Source: Cepaea nemoralis (Eukaryota; Mollusca; Gastropoda; Stylommatophora; Helicidae). Taken from it: 64,000 nt of DNA. The notes beneath the pieces were generated by a model. It worked only from the letters and a program-made list of their open reading frames with translations, had not been told where the DNA came from and searched no databases. Where the stretch lies: positions 1 through 64,000 of the forward strand of contig JACEFZ010025829.1 of assembly GCA_014155875.1 (NCBI GenBank). Direction: 5' to 3'. Positions within the stretch are counted from its first letter, which is position 1. Each line of letters begins with the position of its first letter. The position numbers were made by a program, and so were the translations under genes. Below, in pieces: positions 30,989 to 43,386 of the stretch.

Positions 30989-32218
30989 TTATTACTAGTA
31001 TATTTCCATGGTGGAAGAAAAAGAAACCAGTCAAAAATGTATTGTGCTAACTATCAATGAATCTGGCTCTTTCCTCTGAAGTTGGAGAGTATCTGCCTGT
31101 ACGGCGAGGAACCACCAGTCTGCACACCAATAGGCCAGACATGAGACAACAAATACTCACACAAACCTCAGCCCGGTATGACATCACACTGATGTTGGAC
31201 AACAGGATGTCACCATCCGACATACAGGACTTCACAGCCTGCGAACGCAAGCAAGCAATTAATCTGGCCAGATTTCAGTATTTTATATATAATTTCAATA
31301 ATTCCTGTATGGGTTCAATAAAGCTTGATTAGGAGCTCAATGGTGTATTCTCATATTTTAGTCTTGGGCACAATACAGTTTGTAAAACACTTGTCTTGAA
31401 GAAACTACATTGTTGTTCCCATGTGAATTTGAAACATCTTCTGTTAGATACACTATCATGGAAATATCCTGGATGGAACATTTTACATAAACAGATGATT
31501 TATTCAAACAACCACAAAATTAATATCATGTGTGAATCTGTTTTCATTTAAAAGGACCCTTTATAGACGTCTTGAGTTCTATTGGGCATATGGTTCTAGC
31601 CCCACATATTTATAAACAATCAGTACTGGAACGGTGACATGGTCAATGTCACGCCAGCGGTCTCCACTTCCTCATACTCATGTCTGCTGGGACAGCCTGG
31701 CAACTCAGGTCAGTTTTACACATCCACCTCAATATGAATGTGAACCCATGACCTCTGGGCCAGCAGGACGCTTGCTAGCCACTGGGATATCGTGGATCTC
31801 ACCATTGTAATGTAAGGGAAAGAGTTTCAGTACAGCATTTACAACAAATGAAGTGGCTATCCATTTGTTTATATTTGGTTATCCATTTGTTTATATATAT
31901 ATATATATATATCTTTTTTGTACATATGCATCTTCGTCGAATAGCAGATGTTCTGCAGAATGTTGCTCATAACAATGAATCTAATGTTGCAACCATATTT
32001 TGTGGCTGTTTTACTTTGTGCATTTCAATTATACTTTCTAAAGAGACAGATCTCTACATAATTTATACTACAAAAATTTCATTTACTAGAACTTTACCTC
32101 TTGTGGATGTAAGAGAACAAGACTGTGGCACAGTTATTTATATAATAACAATTATCCTGCCTGAAATTCTTTTACACTGTAACTCAGAATGATAACATAT
32201 AACATGACAGATATTACA
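30989..32218. other. no gene seen
   Basis: Mostly unassigned. A (TA)n run is at about 31893-31912. An open frame at 31057-31332 (91 codons, ending near an AATAAA at 31318) has no recognisable domain; it could be the end of a retroelement, but I cannot support that. Confidence 0.35.
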
Positions 32219-33874
32219 TCATAAGGTCTCTCCCATATGCACTCTTTGGTGCATCTTTAAGGAACTAGAGCGAGCAAATGGTACACCACAAACATCACAT
32301 TTATATGGTTTCTCTCCTGAGTGGATTCTTTTGTGTCTTTTTAAGTGGCTACTCTGAGAAAAAGTATCACCACAAACATCACATTTGTAAGGTTTCTCTC
32401 CTGTATGAATTCTTGTGTGTCCTTTTAGGTTACTCATCTGAGCAAATGCAGCACCACAAACATCACATTTATAAGATTTCTCTCCAGTATGAGTTCTCTT
32501 GTGTGTTGTTAGAGAACCAGAATAAGAAAAGGCAGCATCACAAACATAACATTTGTAAGGTTTCTCTCCAGTATGCAGTCTGTTGTGTGCATTTAGATGC
32601 CTTCTTTGAGAAAATGCATCTCCACAAACATCACATTTGTAAGGCTTCTCTCCTGTGTGAAGTCTCATGTGTAATACTAAAACATTTGAACGAGAAAATG
32701 CAGCACTACAAACTTCACATTTATAAGGTTTCTCTCCTGTATGGGTTCTCTGGTGCATTCTTAGAGAATTAGGATAAGGAAATGCAGCACCACAAACACC
32801 ACATGTATAAGGCTTCTCTCCTGTGTGGATTCTCTTATGCATTTTTAGAGAATTGGAATAGGGAAATGCAGCATTACAGCAATCACATTTATAAGGCTTC
32901 TCTCCTGAATGGATTTTATTATGTCCTTTAAGGTGTGATGCCTGAGAAAATGTGGCTTCACAAACATCACATTTGTAGGGTTTTTCTTCTGCATGAATTC
33001 TTTTGTGCTCTTTAAGACGTCCTAATTGAGAAAAGGTAATACCACAAATATTACATTTGTACAATTTCTCTCTTGTATGAATTGCTTTGTGCATTAGTAG
33101 AGAACGAGAATAAGAAAACATTCCACCACATGTATAACACTTGTAAGGTTTTTCTCCTGTATGGGTTCTCTTATGCAACACTAAACCATATGAACGAGAA
33201 AATGCTGCATCACACATATAACATTTAAAAGGTTTTTCACCTGTGTGAGTCCTCTTGTGCATTTTTAGAGAACTAGAATAAGAAAATGCACCACCACAAA
33301 CATCACATTTGTAAGGTTTCTCTCCTGTGTGAATTCTATAATGCACTATTAAGTGACGTGTTTGAGAAAATGCAGCACCACAAACATCACATTTGTAAGG
33401 TTTCTCACCAGTGTGGATTCTCTTGTGTGACTCTAACATACTTGTGCGAGAGAATGCTGCACCACAAATATCACATTTATGATGTTTCTGCCCTGCATGG
33501 ATTCTCTGATGTATTTTTAACGAACCTGAATATGAAAAGGTGTCACCACAGACATGACACTTATAAGAACTTTCTGCTGTGTGCATTTGTAAAGCACTAT
33601 AAGAGAATGCAGCATCACAAATATTGCACTCATGTTTCTCTTTGGCCTGAATTATCCTATATAAGTTCCTATGATCTTTATCGGAACAGAATGTGTCACA
33701 AGCACGGCATGATGTTTCTTCTGTCTGGATTCTTTCATGCAATATAAGAGCAAAATTTGATGGAAATTTTCTGTCATAATTAAAGCACTCATTAGTGTTC
33801 TCTTGCACATGCATTGTGTCACAGGCATTCTCGTCACTGTGTTCAGAAGTTGCTTGCTGATCCAAATGTGTTTT
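32219..33874 (-). CDS. C2H2 zinc-finger protein, terminal exon
   Basis: Encodes 16 complete C2H2 fingers in tandem (C-x2-C-x12-H-x3-H), joined mostly by HTGEKPY-type linkers, ending at VHMGETL. Upstream are degenerate fingers that have lost ligands (CNICDAAFSYSALQMH and CRACDTFCS regions). Such proteins bind DNA sequence-specifically in the nucleus, usually as repressors or transposon-control factors. Contact positions vary between fingers. The exon probably starts at 33874 after the acceptor TTTTATGTTACAG; an ATG at 33883 lies inside that acceptor, so initiation there is less likely. No KRAB or BTB domain is seen. The frame is fully open, the best candidate host gene in the window. Confidence 0.85.
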   Translation of the reverse strand, partial: KTHLDQQATSEHSDENACDTMHVQENTNECFNYDRKFPSNFALILHERIQTEETSCRACDTFCSDKDHRNLYRIIQAKEKHECNICDAAFSYSALQMHTAESSYKCHVCGDTFSYSGSLKIHQRIHAGQKHHKCDICGAAFSRTSMLESHKRIHTGEKPYKCDVCGAAFSQTRHLIVHYRIHTGEKPYKCDVCGGAFSYSSSLKMHKRTHTGEKPFKCYMCDAAFSRSYGLVLHKRTHTGEKPYKCYTCGGMFSYSRSLLMHKAIHTREKLYKCNICGITFSQLGRLKEHKRIHAEEKPYKCDVCEATFSQASHLKGHNKIHSGEKPYKCDCCNAAFPYSNSLKMHKRIHTGEKPYTCGVCGAAFPYPNSLRMHQRTHTGEKPYKCEVCSAAFSRSNVLVLHMRLHTGEKPYKCDVCGDAFSQRRHLNAHNRLHTGEKPYKCYVCDAAFSYSGSLTTHKRTHTGEKSYKCDVCGAAFAQMSNLKGHTRIHTGEKPYKCDVCGDTFSQSSHLKRHKRIHSGEKPYKCDVCGVPFARSSSLKMHQRVHMGETL

Positions 33875-33984
33875 CTGTAACATAAAAATGAATGTCTTTC
33901 AGAAGGAAAAAAAATATTGTCTGCAAAACATACAAGCTATATTCACATTAAATATAAAGCTGAATCTGATAAATGATCTATGTG

Positions 33985-34165
33985 CTATTTTCTTGATTTT
34001 CCAACCACGGAGGATAGAACAAGGATGTGCCATGCAAGTGCACACCTTAGAGTCCACGCTGACACACATCATCCATTGCACAATGAGATTCCGAGAAAAA
34101 GGGTTAAGGTTAAAAAGAGGATATCTTGGATGGGTCAGGCTGAAGACATTATAAAATATGTACCA
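33985..34165 (+). pseudogene. LINE I-1 coding fragment
   Basis: Similar at DNA and protein level to 59405-59580 of the fuller LINE (CTTGATTTTCCAACCA, AGGTTAAAAAGAGGA, ATGGGTCAGGCTGAAGACAT). It comes from the region between RT and RNase H. It lies in the putative intron upstream of the zinc-finger exon. Confidence 0.8.
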
Positions 34166-34489
34166 AAAATACATATTCAACATCTAAAGTAGTAGCTAAT
34201 TATTACAATTGACATTATTGTCTCCCTCTTTCTTTGTATATAGATATCTGTTGTATTCTTGTATTTACAATCAATTTACAATTGTATTGTTTCTAAGCAA
34301 AGAAATAATTATTTTAACGAAACAAAGGACAACATAATAATTTTGGACGGCATGAAAGGGAAGCATTCAAAATACAATGATGTTATGCCAGCAACATGTT
34401 CCTATTCTATATTCCTACACGTGAATCATAATAATCTGCATGTGATTATGTAGATCACGAACCAATGGCTTGTCGTATGCAGAATTTTC

Positions 34490-35390
34490 CTCCATAGACA
34501 ATCTTTCAAAATCTCTCTTTGACATAAGCTGCATCTCCTGTTTCTATTGCTGTCATGTGTATATTATCTATCACATCTTGGAACCATTTATGTAGTGGTC
34601 TTCCTTTTCTCTATGTCCCTGGTATACACCCCTCGAAGGTAATCTTCTCCGAAACTCGTGTCTTTTCACATACCCACAATATTTTATGTTCTCAATGTTA
34701 TTTGTCCCAATAGCCAAATGTTATTCAACATTGAGTTTTATTGGAAATATCTGTTTGTTCTCTTTTCATCCCATGAATTTTTAATATTCTTATTTAATCT
34801 TATTTCAAAGACTCACAGGTGCTTTTCAGCTGATTTGTTTAACATACAGGTTCCCCATCCATATGTTGCCCCAGTAAATATGCGTGATCGCGTTACTCTT
34901 GTTGCTGTCCCATTGGTTCCAATCCATAAAAATCTTAGTTTGCTATAGTTTTTGCAGAACATTTATTCTTCTTTCAATTTCTGTCAGTCATGCATTCCCG
35001 TCACTCATCAGCAGGGAACCTATATATTCAAAACTGCTCACTTTCTATTCTTATAAAATATATCTGTTGACACATTTGACATGTTGACACGGGTAACGTT
35101 GTCATTAATTGTGCTTTTGTTGCATTGACACATTTATTTTGTTTCTCACTTTGCTCTTGCACTGATTTTATTAGTTTCTCAATTCCCATTTGTCTTGTTG
35201 ATCATAATTCTGTGAGGTCAACCTCCTGAAGTAAAATTATTTGTATTCCTTCGATTACAAACGTAATGTTGTTCTTTGATAATTTTCTCTAACATTCCTC
35301 ATAATGTTTTCAGTACATAAGTTAAACAGATAAGGGGACAAAATGCAACCATGTCTTACACCCTGTTCTACTACAAACCAATATTATAAA
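34490..35390 (-). pseudogene. RTE/L2-like LINE remnant
   Basis: Minus-strand traces of reverse transcriptase (GCILSPYLFNLCTENIMRN region, about 35300-35390) and of the C-terminal tail (KGRPLHKWFQDVIDNI, about 34560-34620), with many stops. It is heavily decayed. Confidence 0.6.
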
Positions 35391-35471
35391 AGATATGTAA
35401 GTGAAATAAGCACGTTATAAAATTTTGTTTTTAATTGTATGTAAAATACTGATAAGATTCTCTACATGTAC

Positions 35472-35607
35472 CTGTATACGTCACACATGAATCAAATAGT
35501 TCTGCATGTTCACTATCCGTTCCATCGCCCATGTCAAACTGATCCTTTTGGTTAGATTTATTGCCTCTTGTGTCAAAATTTTTTTGGCTGCTGCTGCCAA
35601 AATATGC
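35472..35607 (-). CDS. candidate internal exon upstream of the zinc-finger exon
   Basis: A 136-bp segment with acceptor TATTATTTCAG before GCATATTTTGG and donor ACAG|GTACATG. It reads AYFGSSSQKNFDTRGNKSN... in phase 0, acidic and Ser-rich, and ends in phase 1. The zinc-finger exon begins in phase 0, so direct joining would shift frame; another exon or a different acceptor would be needed. It could belong to the same gene, but this is not proven. Confidence 0.35.
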
Positions 35608-35999
35608 CTGAAATAATATCAGCATGAATCCATTATGAAGTTGCAGAATGCTAGTTAGAAAAGTCTGAAATACATTCAAAAGATAACAGCCACATAATGA
35701 CACAGAGTACACTTATCAAACATATCATATTGCTGGTTAAAACATAAACCATAAACATGATTGAAGACAAGCATTTTTGTTTTTATTTTTCTCAAATGCT
35801 TTTTCTGCATGCATAGCTGCCATGAGATGGATACGAGAAATAGAGCAAACATAGAAACTAGACAGATGTCACTAAGACACACAGTTGAAAATCAAGCTAA
35901 CACCGGTGTCACAGCCTCACCTAGAGACGGTACCAACATAAAAGTAAGAGATACTAGCAAAGGGAGAGTACTCCAGAAAAAGGGAAAGAACCGAGTCAC

Positions 36000-36450
36000 T
36001 CAAAGGCTTGAATAATCCAGAGCCTTCTCGAAGGACCGGTCAGTGTGTCCACAGCCCCGTGGACACTGATGGGGCCCGCCGATTGCGGGGTCCACGAGAA
36101 ACTCAGAGAGAGTTGCCACCTGTGTCGGATTGCGACACGTGTGGGGAAGGTCAGACAGAGACTGGACATCGAGGAAGCAACAGGGCTTACCTTAAGGGGA
36201 CTTGATAGTAGACCCAATTGTATTTAAGGGTCTTAGACATATGTGTAGATAGCTGCTAGAGTTATTGTGTTAACCATGTTCATTATAAACTCCTGTGATA
36301 CGCAATGTACTGAATGCTGGCTTGTGAAAACTCGCTTCGCCAGCGTACTATAATATGTATGTAAATAAATGATGCTAAATTGTATCTAACGGAGTTTGTT
36401 GCCTGTATGAGCCCGAGTTTCAATCCCCTAGAGATCTAGGACTGTGACAA
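36000..36450 (+). other. possible LTR-retroelement end
   Basis: A short frame (36008-36205) is followed by non-coding sequence with AATAAA at 36365 and TGTGACA near 36443. This could be the end of pol and an LTR, but no second LTR or domain is visible. Confidence 0.25.
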
Positions 36451-37014
36451 CCGGTAGCACGAGTGGGCGGAGTTAATGAGGTCACATGACTGCGCCCAGG
36501 CCAAAACCGGAAAACATGTTTTCGGGAGAGGGCGCTGAGACGTGGAAGAGCAAGGTCGCTTTAAAATGTTTGAGAGTGTTTGAAACGACTGAAGTCATCT
36601 GAGACGCAGTCCAACTAAATGTTAACTAAATTGGGCAACATCTGACAAGTATATCTACAGTGGTGATCAAAACTAGCAGAAAATAAAGATACTTGTAACT
36701 TCTGAATAAATTCAGTATTATAGATTACTGTTTCCATTCCACAACAATGACTAGTGTGGCTTTGATAATTTGTATTTGCAAATAATGTGCTAATTATTAT
36801 AGCTATAATAAAACTCTCCCTGATGATTCGGTAACCAATTCTGTATCTTTCTTTTGATCTTTTCTGAACTAATTTGCTAGTTGTAACTACACTTTAATAT
36901 TAGTCTCTCATAACAATCTTGACTGTTTATGTCTAATTTCTCACACCAATTTATGGTATATATTCTTCTTGTGGAAGGAAAGGGTACAAACAATGCAATA
37001 TATACATTACGGAC
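36451..37014. other. no gene seen
   Basis: AT-rich, nothing recognised. Confidence 0.35.
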
Positions 37015-37345
37015 ACTATTAGAAAGATCAATAGAGACACAAAAAGACATAATTTGTGTTTCACAGATTATACTAAAGTAAAACTTGATGAAATGATTAA
37101 AATATTGGAAGATGTTAACATTGATGGGAAAGATCTCAGAATAATAAAACATATTTACTGGAACCGAAGTAGCAGCAATTAAAATGGGAAATAAAGAAGG
37201 AAATTATGAACAAATAAGGCCGGTAGTACGACAGGGATGTGGTTTGTCACCGGATCTCTTCTCCCTCTATAGCGAAGTAATAATGAGAGAGATCCAGGAA
37301 TAATATTCAGAGGCTATAATATAAACAATATACGATGTGTAGACA
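37015..37345 (+). pseudogene. RTE/L2-like LINE reverse transcriptase fragment
   Basis: Reads MIKILEDVNIDGKDLRIIKH, then, with stops, VRQGCGLSPDLFSLYSEVIM, the RT motif around the second palm block. It is a dead fragment. Confidence 0.7.
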
Positions 37346-37374
37346 CAGTATCGATGGTGGATAATGCAAAAGAT

Positions 37375-37830
37375 CTATCAATCAATCAATCAGGTGCTGT
37401 CTCCGCAATGAAGGTTGGATGCAATGGATCTCCAACACTGTCTGTCTCTCGCCTTGACTGTACATTCTGTCAGGCTGATGTTAGTCCATCTCTTGACGTT
37501 ATCCTCCCACTTGTATCATTGTCTACCTCTTGCTTGCTTTGCCCTCAACCTTGCCTTCTAGTATGGTTTTTATAAGAGTATCATGTCTTTTAACGTGGCC
37601 AAAATATTTCACGGCGAAAATATTTCACTTATCTCCTCTTTATTTCTTTCATCAACTCTCTCTTCATTCCCAGTTTTTCTAGGACCTCTGCATTTGATTG
37701 GTTTTGTTTCCATGAAATACGATCTATTTGTCTGTATATCCACATCTCCAGGGCTTCTATGCGACTTTCTAGTTGCTTGTTCAATGTTTTTGGTCCATCT
37801 TGAGTATTATACAATGTTGGTCTATTGACC
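37375..37830 (-). pseudogene. LINE 3' end with ATCA tail, minus strand
   Basis: The minus-strand frame GPKTLNKQLESRIEALEMWIYRQIDRISW at about 37630-37814 is typical of the region after RT in L2/RTE-like LINEs. At the low-coordinate end, ATCAATCAATCA is followed by GCTGTCTCCGCAATGAAGGTT; the same block recurs at 49980-50115 on the opposite strand. Confidence 0.65.
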
Positions 37831-38905
37831 CTGTTGTCCCAGAATAAATCTTCTGTGTACTCTGTTCATCTTTTTATTATGTCAGTGTTATTAATTATAA
37901 TTTCTCCATTTTTTCCTCTGATACAACCGTTTCCCGTTATATTATTTTTCATCTTAGTAAATCTTTTTGTATGTTCATGTAATTCTTTCGAGTTGTGTTT
38001 TATTTCCAGATCCATCTATTTCTTTGCAATTTTCTGCAGCCACTCTTCTTTGGCAACTCTGCACATGTGACTGTATTTCTCTATCTATTACTATATACTC
38101 TGGAGTGTTCTTTGCTTTCTTTCTTTGAGACATTTTACTCAAGATTTCATCAGTTATCAATAATTGTTTTTTTTCTTACTAATCTTCACCGGAAAAGATC
38201 TATAACAATTGTTGAACATTGTAGTAACAGACAGTGCAAAGAAAGGACTCTCCTTGAATATAAAGAAAACAGTAACAATGATGATATCAAAGACAAAGGT
38301 GACACTCAGATAGTGAAATAGAGATGACAAGGAAAATTCTTCGCCAAATGGATAGTTTTAAATACTGTAACATGCACGAGGAATGGTGAAAGTAACAAAG
38401 CGAGGTTGCAGGTGTGGGGTCAGAGTAAGGCAGATGTGGGGCCAAGAAGGGTAATCAAACATCTTCAGCAAAAAGGTTAGAACCCAGACAGGGGGATGGC
38501 ATGGCACATACACGTCAAGATAAGCCAGCCGCGAGCAAGTAGAATGTGCCATAAGACAGGTAACAAAGGAAAATCCAAAAAGTAGTGTTCATGGGAATCT
38601 GTAATTAAGAGATCAAGGGTGGAATAGATTCTCATGGAAGGTAACGAACAGCCCAATATAGAGAGAAGGAAGTGATGGGCCGGGGCAATTAATAGGCAAG
38701 TTAGGGGAACTTAGCCCAGGAGTTAGATGTGGGCAAGTGAGGAAAACTGGGCCCAAAGGATAGACTCAGGGAAGTTGAGTTGGTTACGGTCGGACTAGAA
38801 AGAGAGTCTGGCGTAACAGTCTATTTCACACAGGCCTGTCAAAGGCAGTATTGTATTCCAAAAGATCGTGGAACTAATATGTATATAGGTTTTCAGACTC
38901 ATTAC
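37831..38905. other. no gene seen
   Basis: Low-complexity T-rich start, then unassigned sequence. A minus-strand frame at 37975-38160 looks like LINE debris, but I cannot place it. Confidence 0.3.
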
Positions 38906-38995
38906 CTCATTGGCTTGTGCTGCTTCCATGTTTTGTTTTATTCTTTTCTGGTTTTCATGAACTAACACAATATCACTGGGCTTTTCTCTGATGCA
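38906..38995 (-). CDS. candidate 30-codon exon upstream of the zinc-finger gene
   Basis: 90 bp, phase 0 at both ends, with a strong acceptor (TTTATTTTCCAG) and donor (GAG|GTAATGAG). It reads CIREKPSDIVLVHENQKRIK then QNMEAAQANE, with no stop. Its phase fits the 35472-35607 exon. No known domain. It is plausible as an N-terminal exon of the zinc-finger gene, given strand and spacing. Confidence 0.4.
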
Positions 38996-39267
38996 CTGGA
39001 AAATAAAGAAAACATATATTTTACCAAATTGCTCATGAGCAGCACATCATTATTTCAGAATATTTACAGAGAGCACGAGTATTATTCTGGCACAGTTTTG
39101 AATCATGCACATGAAGATCCTAACCCTTCTTTTTTTTTCTTGTATTCCTCATTAGAGCAAAGGCTCGCAATCATATGTGCACATTTTACTTCCATCTCTC
39201 TTGTTCACATCATAATATATTTTGCCTTGAATTGTTCAAACCAGAACTATTCAGTCTAGTTTTTTAT

Positions 39268-39560
39268 TTTGCGCTTGCTAGCTTTGAACTCAAGCATAGT
39301 CAACACACACTATTTACAGCTAGTGATGGACTAAATTTTGCGTGTGGATTAGCTTTCCCTATTAACAGTGTCCCTCGCCATCAGGCAAACCCACTCCGAA
39401 CTTCAGAGGTACTTGTAATTTACATCCCCAAGTCAAGGACGAGAAGGCAACATTTTAGTCCAACTGGACGGTGCAGGGGTTGAACCCCTTACCTCGGCAT
39501 CAGCACAATGGATGTTTAAGAACACGCCGTTCTTACCCATTCGGCCGTGCTGGACCTATG
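39268..39560 (-). mobile_element. SINE-B, copy 1
   Basis: On the minus strand it begins with a tRNA-like head: GGCCGAATGGGTAAGAACGG (box A-like) and GGGGTTCAACCCC (box B-like). The body is shared with 41428-41720. A functional tRNA is unlikely because of the long fused body and the copy number. Confidence 0.75.
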
Positions 39561-39601
39561 GTCTAGGAGTTAAAACATTGTATCCCTATTAGTAGTTTTT
39601 A

Positions 39602-40010
39602 TTTCTTCTTCTTGTTCATCCGGAGTGTTTTTTCAGATGTGATTGCGGTGTGCGTTAGGCACCCTTGGGTCGAAACCCTTAGGTCAACACATCCGGCTTC
39701 TGCATGCATTTTTGACCAGGTTAGCATTCCTGGGAGACTCTAACTTTTGTGGTACCGTCCACCTCCCAGCTGGTCGAGTTGGAACAGTCGAAGACTTCGC
39801 AGTCATCCCTCAAAGGAAGGCAGGGACAGTCCATAGGCATTTTCCGCCATCCTGGGTGGCTTCCATAATTGCAGAGCCAACACATAATGCTCTGGTGCTG
39901 GGCTCACCGAGGGAATCGTCACGTCCTGCTCATGGCTGCTTTAATTCCTCACTTCAATATATTGGGCACTTCGTTAACCCCGGGCCGTTCCCACACAAAC
40001 CAGACCAGTC
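39602..40010 (-). mobile_element. GAA-tailed retroposon, longer copy
   Basis: The minus-strand copy of the 1-358 element begins (plus strand) CTTCTTCTTGTTCATCCGGA and extends through sequence matching GGCATTTTCCGCCATCC. It is diverged. Confidence 0.6.
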
Positions 40011-40887
40011 TGCAGACGGTATCCACTCAGCGAGTTTTCGACATGGACATGTGCTTGTTGTTGCGCCCGTCAGAGCTGGTCCAGGCACGACTGACATTCG
40101 GAAAACTACCTAGTCAGAGCTGTTCCGAACAAAAGCGGCACTCGGAAACTAGGTAGTCAGAGCTGTTCCTAGCACGAGAGACAGTCGGACGAGACATTTC
40201 ACTCGGACGTAAATGCGTAGTGCCAATTTTTATTTTGCCACCCGTAGAACGGCACTTCCGGCTTCAGCGTGCATTTTTTAGTGAGGTTAGCCTTCCTCGT
40301 GTTCGGGTAGTTTTTATTTAAGAGTACATCATTATTGTTATAGTTATACTTAGTTGTATGTCCTTCACAGGACTTTGCAGTCAATCTCAGATTTGCTGGC
40401 GATTTAGTAGGCAATTTTAAATTAGTATTAAAAATTATTTATTTTGCCATTGCTCTCTGGACGGCAATGCTCATGCGATCGAAAACAAAGCAAAGCGGAC
40501 TGCTTTTACAATTGCCCGCAGCTGGTTTTGAACCGTCGACTGATAAGTTGGATAATTTTGTATTGAATTGACTAATCATGAAACTAACTAACTCATGACT
40601 GACATGTTCATGTTCTTTCAATATTTCTTCTTCAACTTCTAATCTATCTCCGCGGCCACAGTGACAAGTTTTTTTTTTTAACTTAAAAAAAAAATAAAAA
40701 AATCTTAGAATACGTGCATGACAAAATAAGACTTAAAAAATGAAAGTGCAAATGAAAGACCTGAAAGTGACAGAAAATGTATTACAAGTCAAATGTAATA
40801 TATCACAGCTGTAGATTAGAAGCAGGAGCACTTGTTTATGTTAGGATTTTAGGAGCACTTGTCTGTCTCTTTGCTAGCTCCGTTGCT

Positions 40888-41165
40888 AAAGTAAAGGAAA
40901 GGCTTGCGAACGAGGTTCGTGAGCCGGGTAACAGTGTGAGAAACTAACAACAGTTTCGGAGGAGCTCAGCTGCGTCCGATTTCTGCAGCAGACCGTGTCG
41001 CGTTGTGTTATATCATGCTGGTAATGGTATGGGAGCCGGTTGTTCAGAAAGAAATGGCAAACTACTGAACGTAACACTTGCCTAGCACATCAACAGCAGC
41101 TGAAAAATGCTGGTGTTGACTGCAATGTCCCGTAAGGGATACGCAACAATTTGTTGTTGTCTGTC
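40888..41165 (+). mobile_element. SINE-A, near-complete copy
   Basis: Runs from GGCTTGCGAACGAGGTTCGT through GGTATGGGAGCCGGTTGTTC and GGCAAACTACTGAACGTAAC to the end block GTAAGGGATACGCAACAA. A short related fragment on the minus strand lies at about 40340-40400. Confidence 0.8.
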
Positions 41166-41427
41166 TGTCACTGGTGAGTCAGAGATATGGTTATTGTTAC
41201 TTCCTCCGATAGAACTAGTGTCTATCTTCACGAAACCGTTGTAAGCAAACGACAACGACAGCAACACTCAGTAACCGTTACCAACCTACAATAACAGAAA
41301 TCGAAGAATGTTGAAAATATACAAGTCATATAAAATAAGCAATTGGAATGTTTTCAATGGGCTAAGCTAAGACTAGAGTAAGATAAACAAAGACAGATTT
41401 CTGACAAGCGTCAGAAAGAGTCAATTT

Positions 41428-41720
41428 TTTTTTTTGCACTCGCTCGCTTTGAACTCAAGCGTAGTTCATACACACTATTTACAGTAGTGATGGACTGAAT
41501 TTTGCGTGCGGATTAGCTTTCCCTATTAACAGTGTCCCTTTGCCTCAGGTGAACTCACTCCAACTCCAGAAGTACTTGTAATTTACGTCCCCAAGTCAAG
41601 GGCGACAAATCAACATTTTAGTCTAGCTGTCCGGTGTACGGGGTTGAACCACTAACCTCGGCATCAGCACAACGGATGTTTAAGAACACGCGTTCTCACC
41701 CATTCGGCCTTGTGGACCTG
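41428..41720 (-). mobile_element. SINE-B, copy 2
   Basis: Similar throughout to 39268-39560, same orientation, with tRNA-like head at the high-coordinate end. Confidence 0.75.
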
Positions 41721-42069
41721 CGAGGCAAAATTTAACATTAATCAGTCACATCATGATTATGAGAAGAAAACATCAACCTGTATCTGACTGAATGGTACCC
41801 TTTTTAGCCTGGGTCGACCTGTCAGTCCAGAGGTCAATGTTAAAAATTCGAATTTGCACCGATGCCATTCGAAACCATAACCACCAGTGCCCGCCGTAAT
41901 ATTATTATTAACATACTCAAAATCACCTCATGTATTAGGTGAAAACGGTCGTGGTATTAAATATGAATTCTGAGAGTGGACACAAAATATTTAAAAGAAG
42001 AAAAAAAAACCATTCTGGGCATGAACATACCCGAGGCAGGGCAACTGGTGAAATGTCGAGTCAGGAATA

Positions 42070-42247
42070 CACTTCTTTGAATGTGTCTTCTGACTGAGTC
42101 AGCCACTTGGAGACATGGTTTAGCCTGCAGCATCCTAAACTTGTCTGCAATCGTGGGTAAGACAACGATGTATCGCTTACACGTTACCACGTGTCCATTT
42201 GTGCGTCCCATTAGCACCCGCATATTCTGTATGCGCTTTAGTTTCAC
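42070..42247 (-). pseudogene. LINE I-2 coding fragment
   Basis: Reads MKLKRIQNMRVLMGRTNGHV and VVLPTIADKFRMLQAK, matching the region after RT in the I-type LINEs (compare 10913-11049). It is short and isolated. Confidence 0.7.
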
Positions 42248-42344
42248 GACCTGACTCTTTAGGGCTTAGGCACTGTGAGTAGTCGCAATCCATACTCAAC
42301 TACTGAGAGAATTAGATGTTGATATAGTAATTTGATAGAGCATT

Positions 42345-42860
42345 CCAACGAGAAAAAAAGAGTATTGAAGTGTTATATAGAACCTGTACTTTTGTATGGA
42401 TGTGAAACGTGGACGATAAGCAGACTAGCTAATAAATATCTAATGGCAGTGGAAATGTGGTTTCTGGGGAAAATGCAAAAAATACCATCAATCAATTAAT
42501 CAATCATGTGCCATGCCAGAAAGCGTGGGCGATCATGACTCGCCATTTCACTCGATCACCAGAGTCGTGGATAAAGAATACCATGGCCAAACAGAAAAAC
42601 CAAAGAGCAATTGCTACAAGCGGAAAATGAAAGCCGCAAACTGATTAGAGAAATTAGATAGACAGTCAGTAAAGTTTGCTTGGGCACGTTACGAGAAGAA
42701 ATAAATTAGAGAACTTGGTGATAACTGGCAAGATTGAGGGGGGGGGGGAGAACAAGGAGAAGGCATGGAAGTAAATATCTGGATGGCTTTACCATATATG
42801 GCATGGTCGGGACAAGAACACAGAGCTGGTCCATGACTGGTGATAGTGTAAGGTGGCGAA
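42345..42860 (+). pseudogene. RTE/L2-like LINE C-terminal remnant
   Basis: Reads KRVLKCYIEPVLLYGCETWT and NKYLMAVEMWFLGKMQKIP, then stops. An ATCAATCAATTAATC insertion with a block shared with 43372-43455 interrupts it at about 42487-42575. Confidence 0.7.
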
Positions 42861-43079
42861 ACATGGCCGTCCACGCATAACACATGATGATGAGAGTGTG
42901 AACAACATTCTTTACGCCATGTCCTTTGCGGCCATGATCTTCAGTGCACCGAGTCCCTTCTTAGATCTCATAACAACACCTTCTATATGATCCCTGAATG
43001 GCAGGCTTCTGTAAAAGATGATTCCCAGTTATATCGGTTTACTCGCCCTATTGACATATCTCTGAGGTTTATTGTAAGA

Positions 43080-43370
43080 CTAATGCAAGTTAGCAGATTG
43101 CCTGGTCCACCAAGTATACAGATAAATAACACATCTCTGAAACAAGTTAAAGAATTCAAATATCTTGGAAGTATGATCACAGAAGATGGCAGATTGGACA
43201 GAGAAATCGAATTCAGATGTCAAAAAGCAAGTGCGCTTACATATCAACTATCACCCAATACTGAAACATCCACATAATATATATATACCCATGTCCGCAA
43301 AACAACAGATACTAAACAGCACATTCACACCAATGCTATGCTACCAATCTCAAACTTGGACTTATCCAAG
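43080..43370 (+). pseudogene. RTE/L2-like LINE fragment
   Basis: Contains KQVKEFKYLGSMITEDGRLD, the block just after the RT palm in this LINE group, and a broken continuation. Confidence 0.75.
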
Positions 43371-43386
43371 TCAATCAATCAATCAG

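Noticed and set aside
32278..33747. His/Lys-rich open frames antisense to the zinc-finger exon
   Set aside because: They are the mirror of repeated finger codons on the other strand.
39470..39560. tRNA gene on the minus strand
   Set aside because: Box A- and B-like motifs are present, but the sequence continues into a body shared with 41428-41720, so it is a SINE head.
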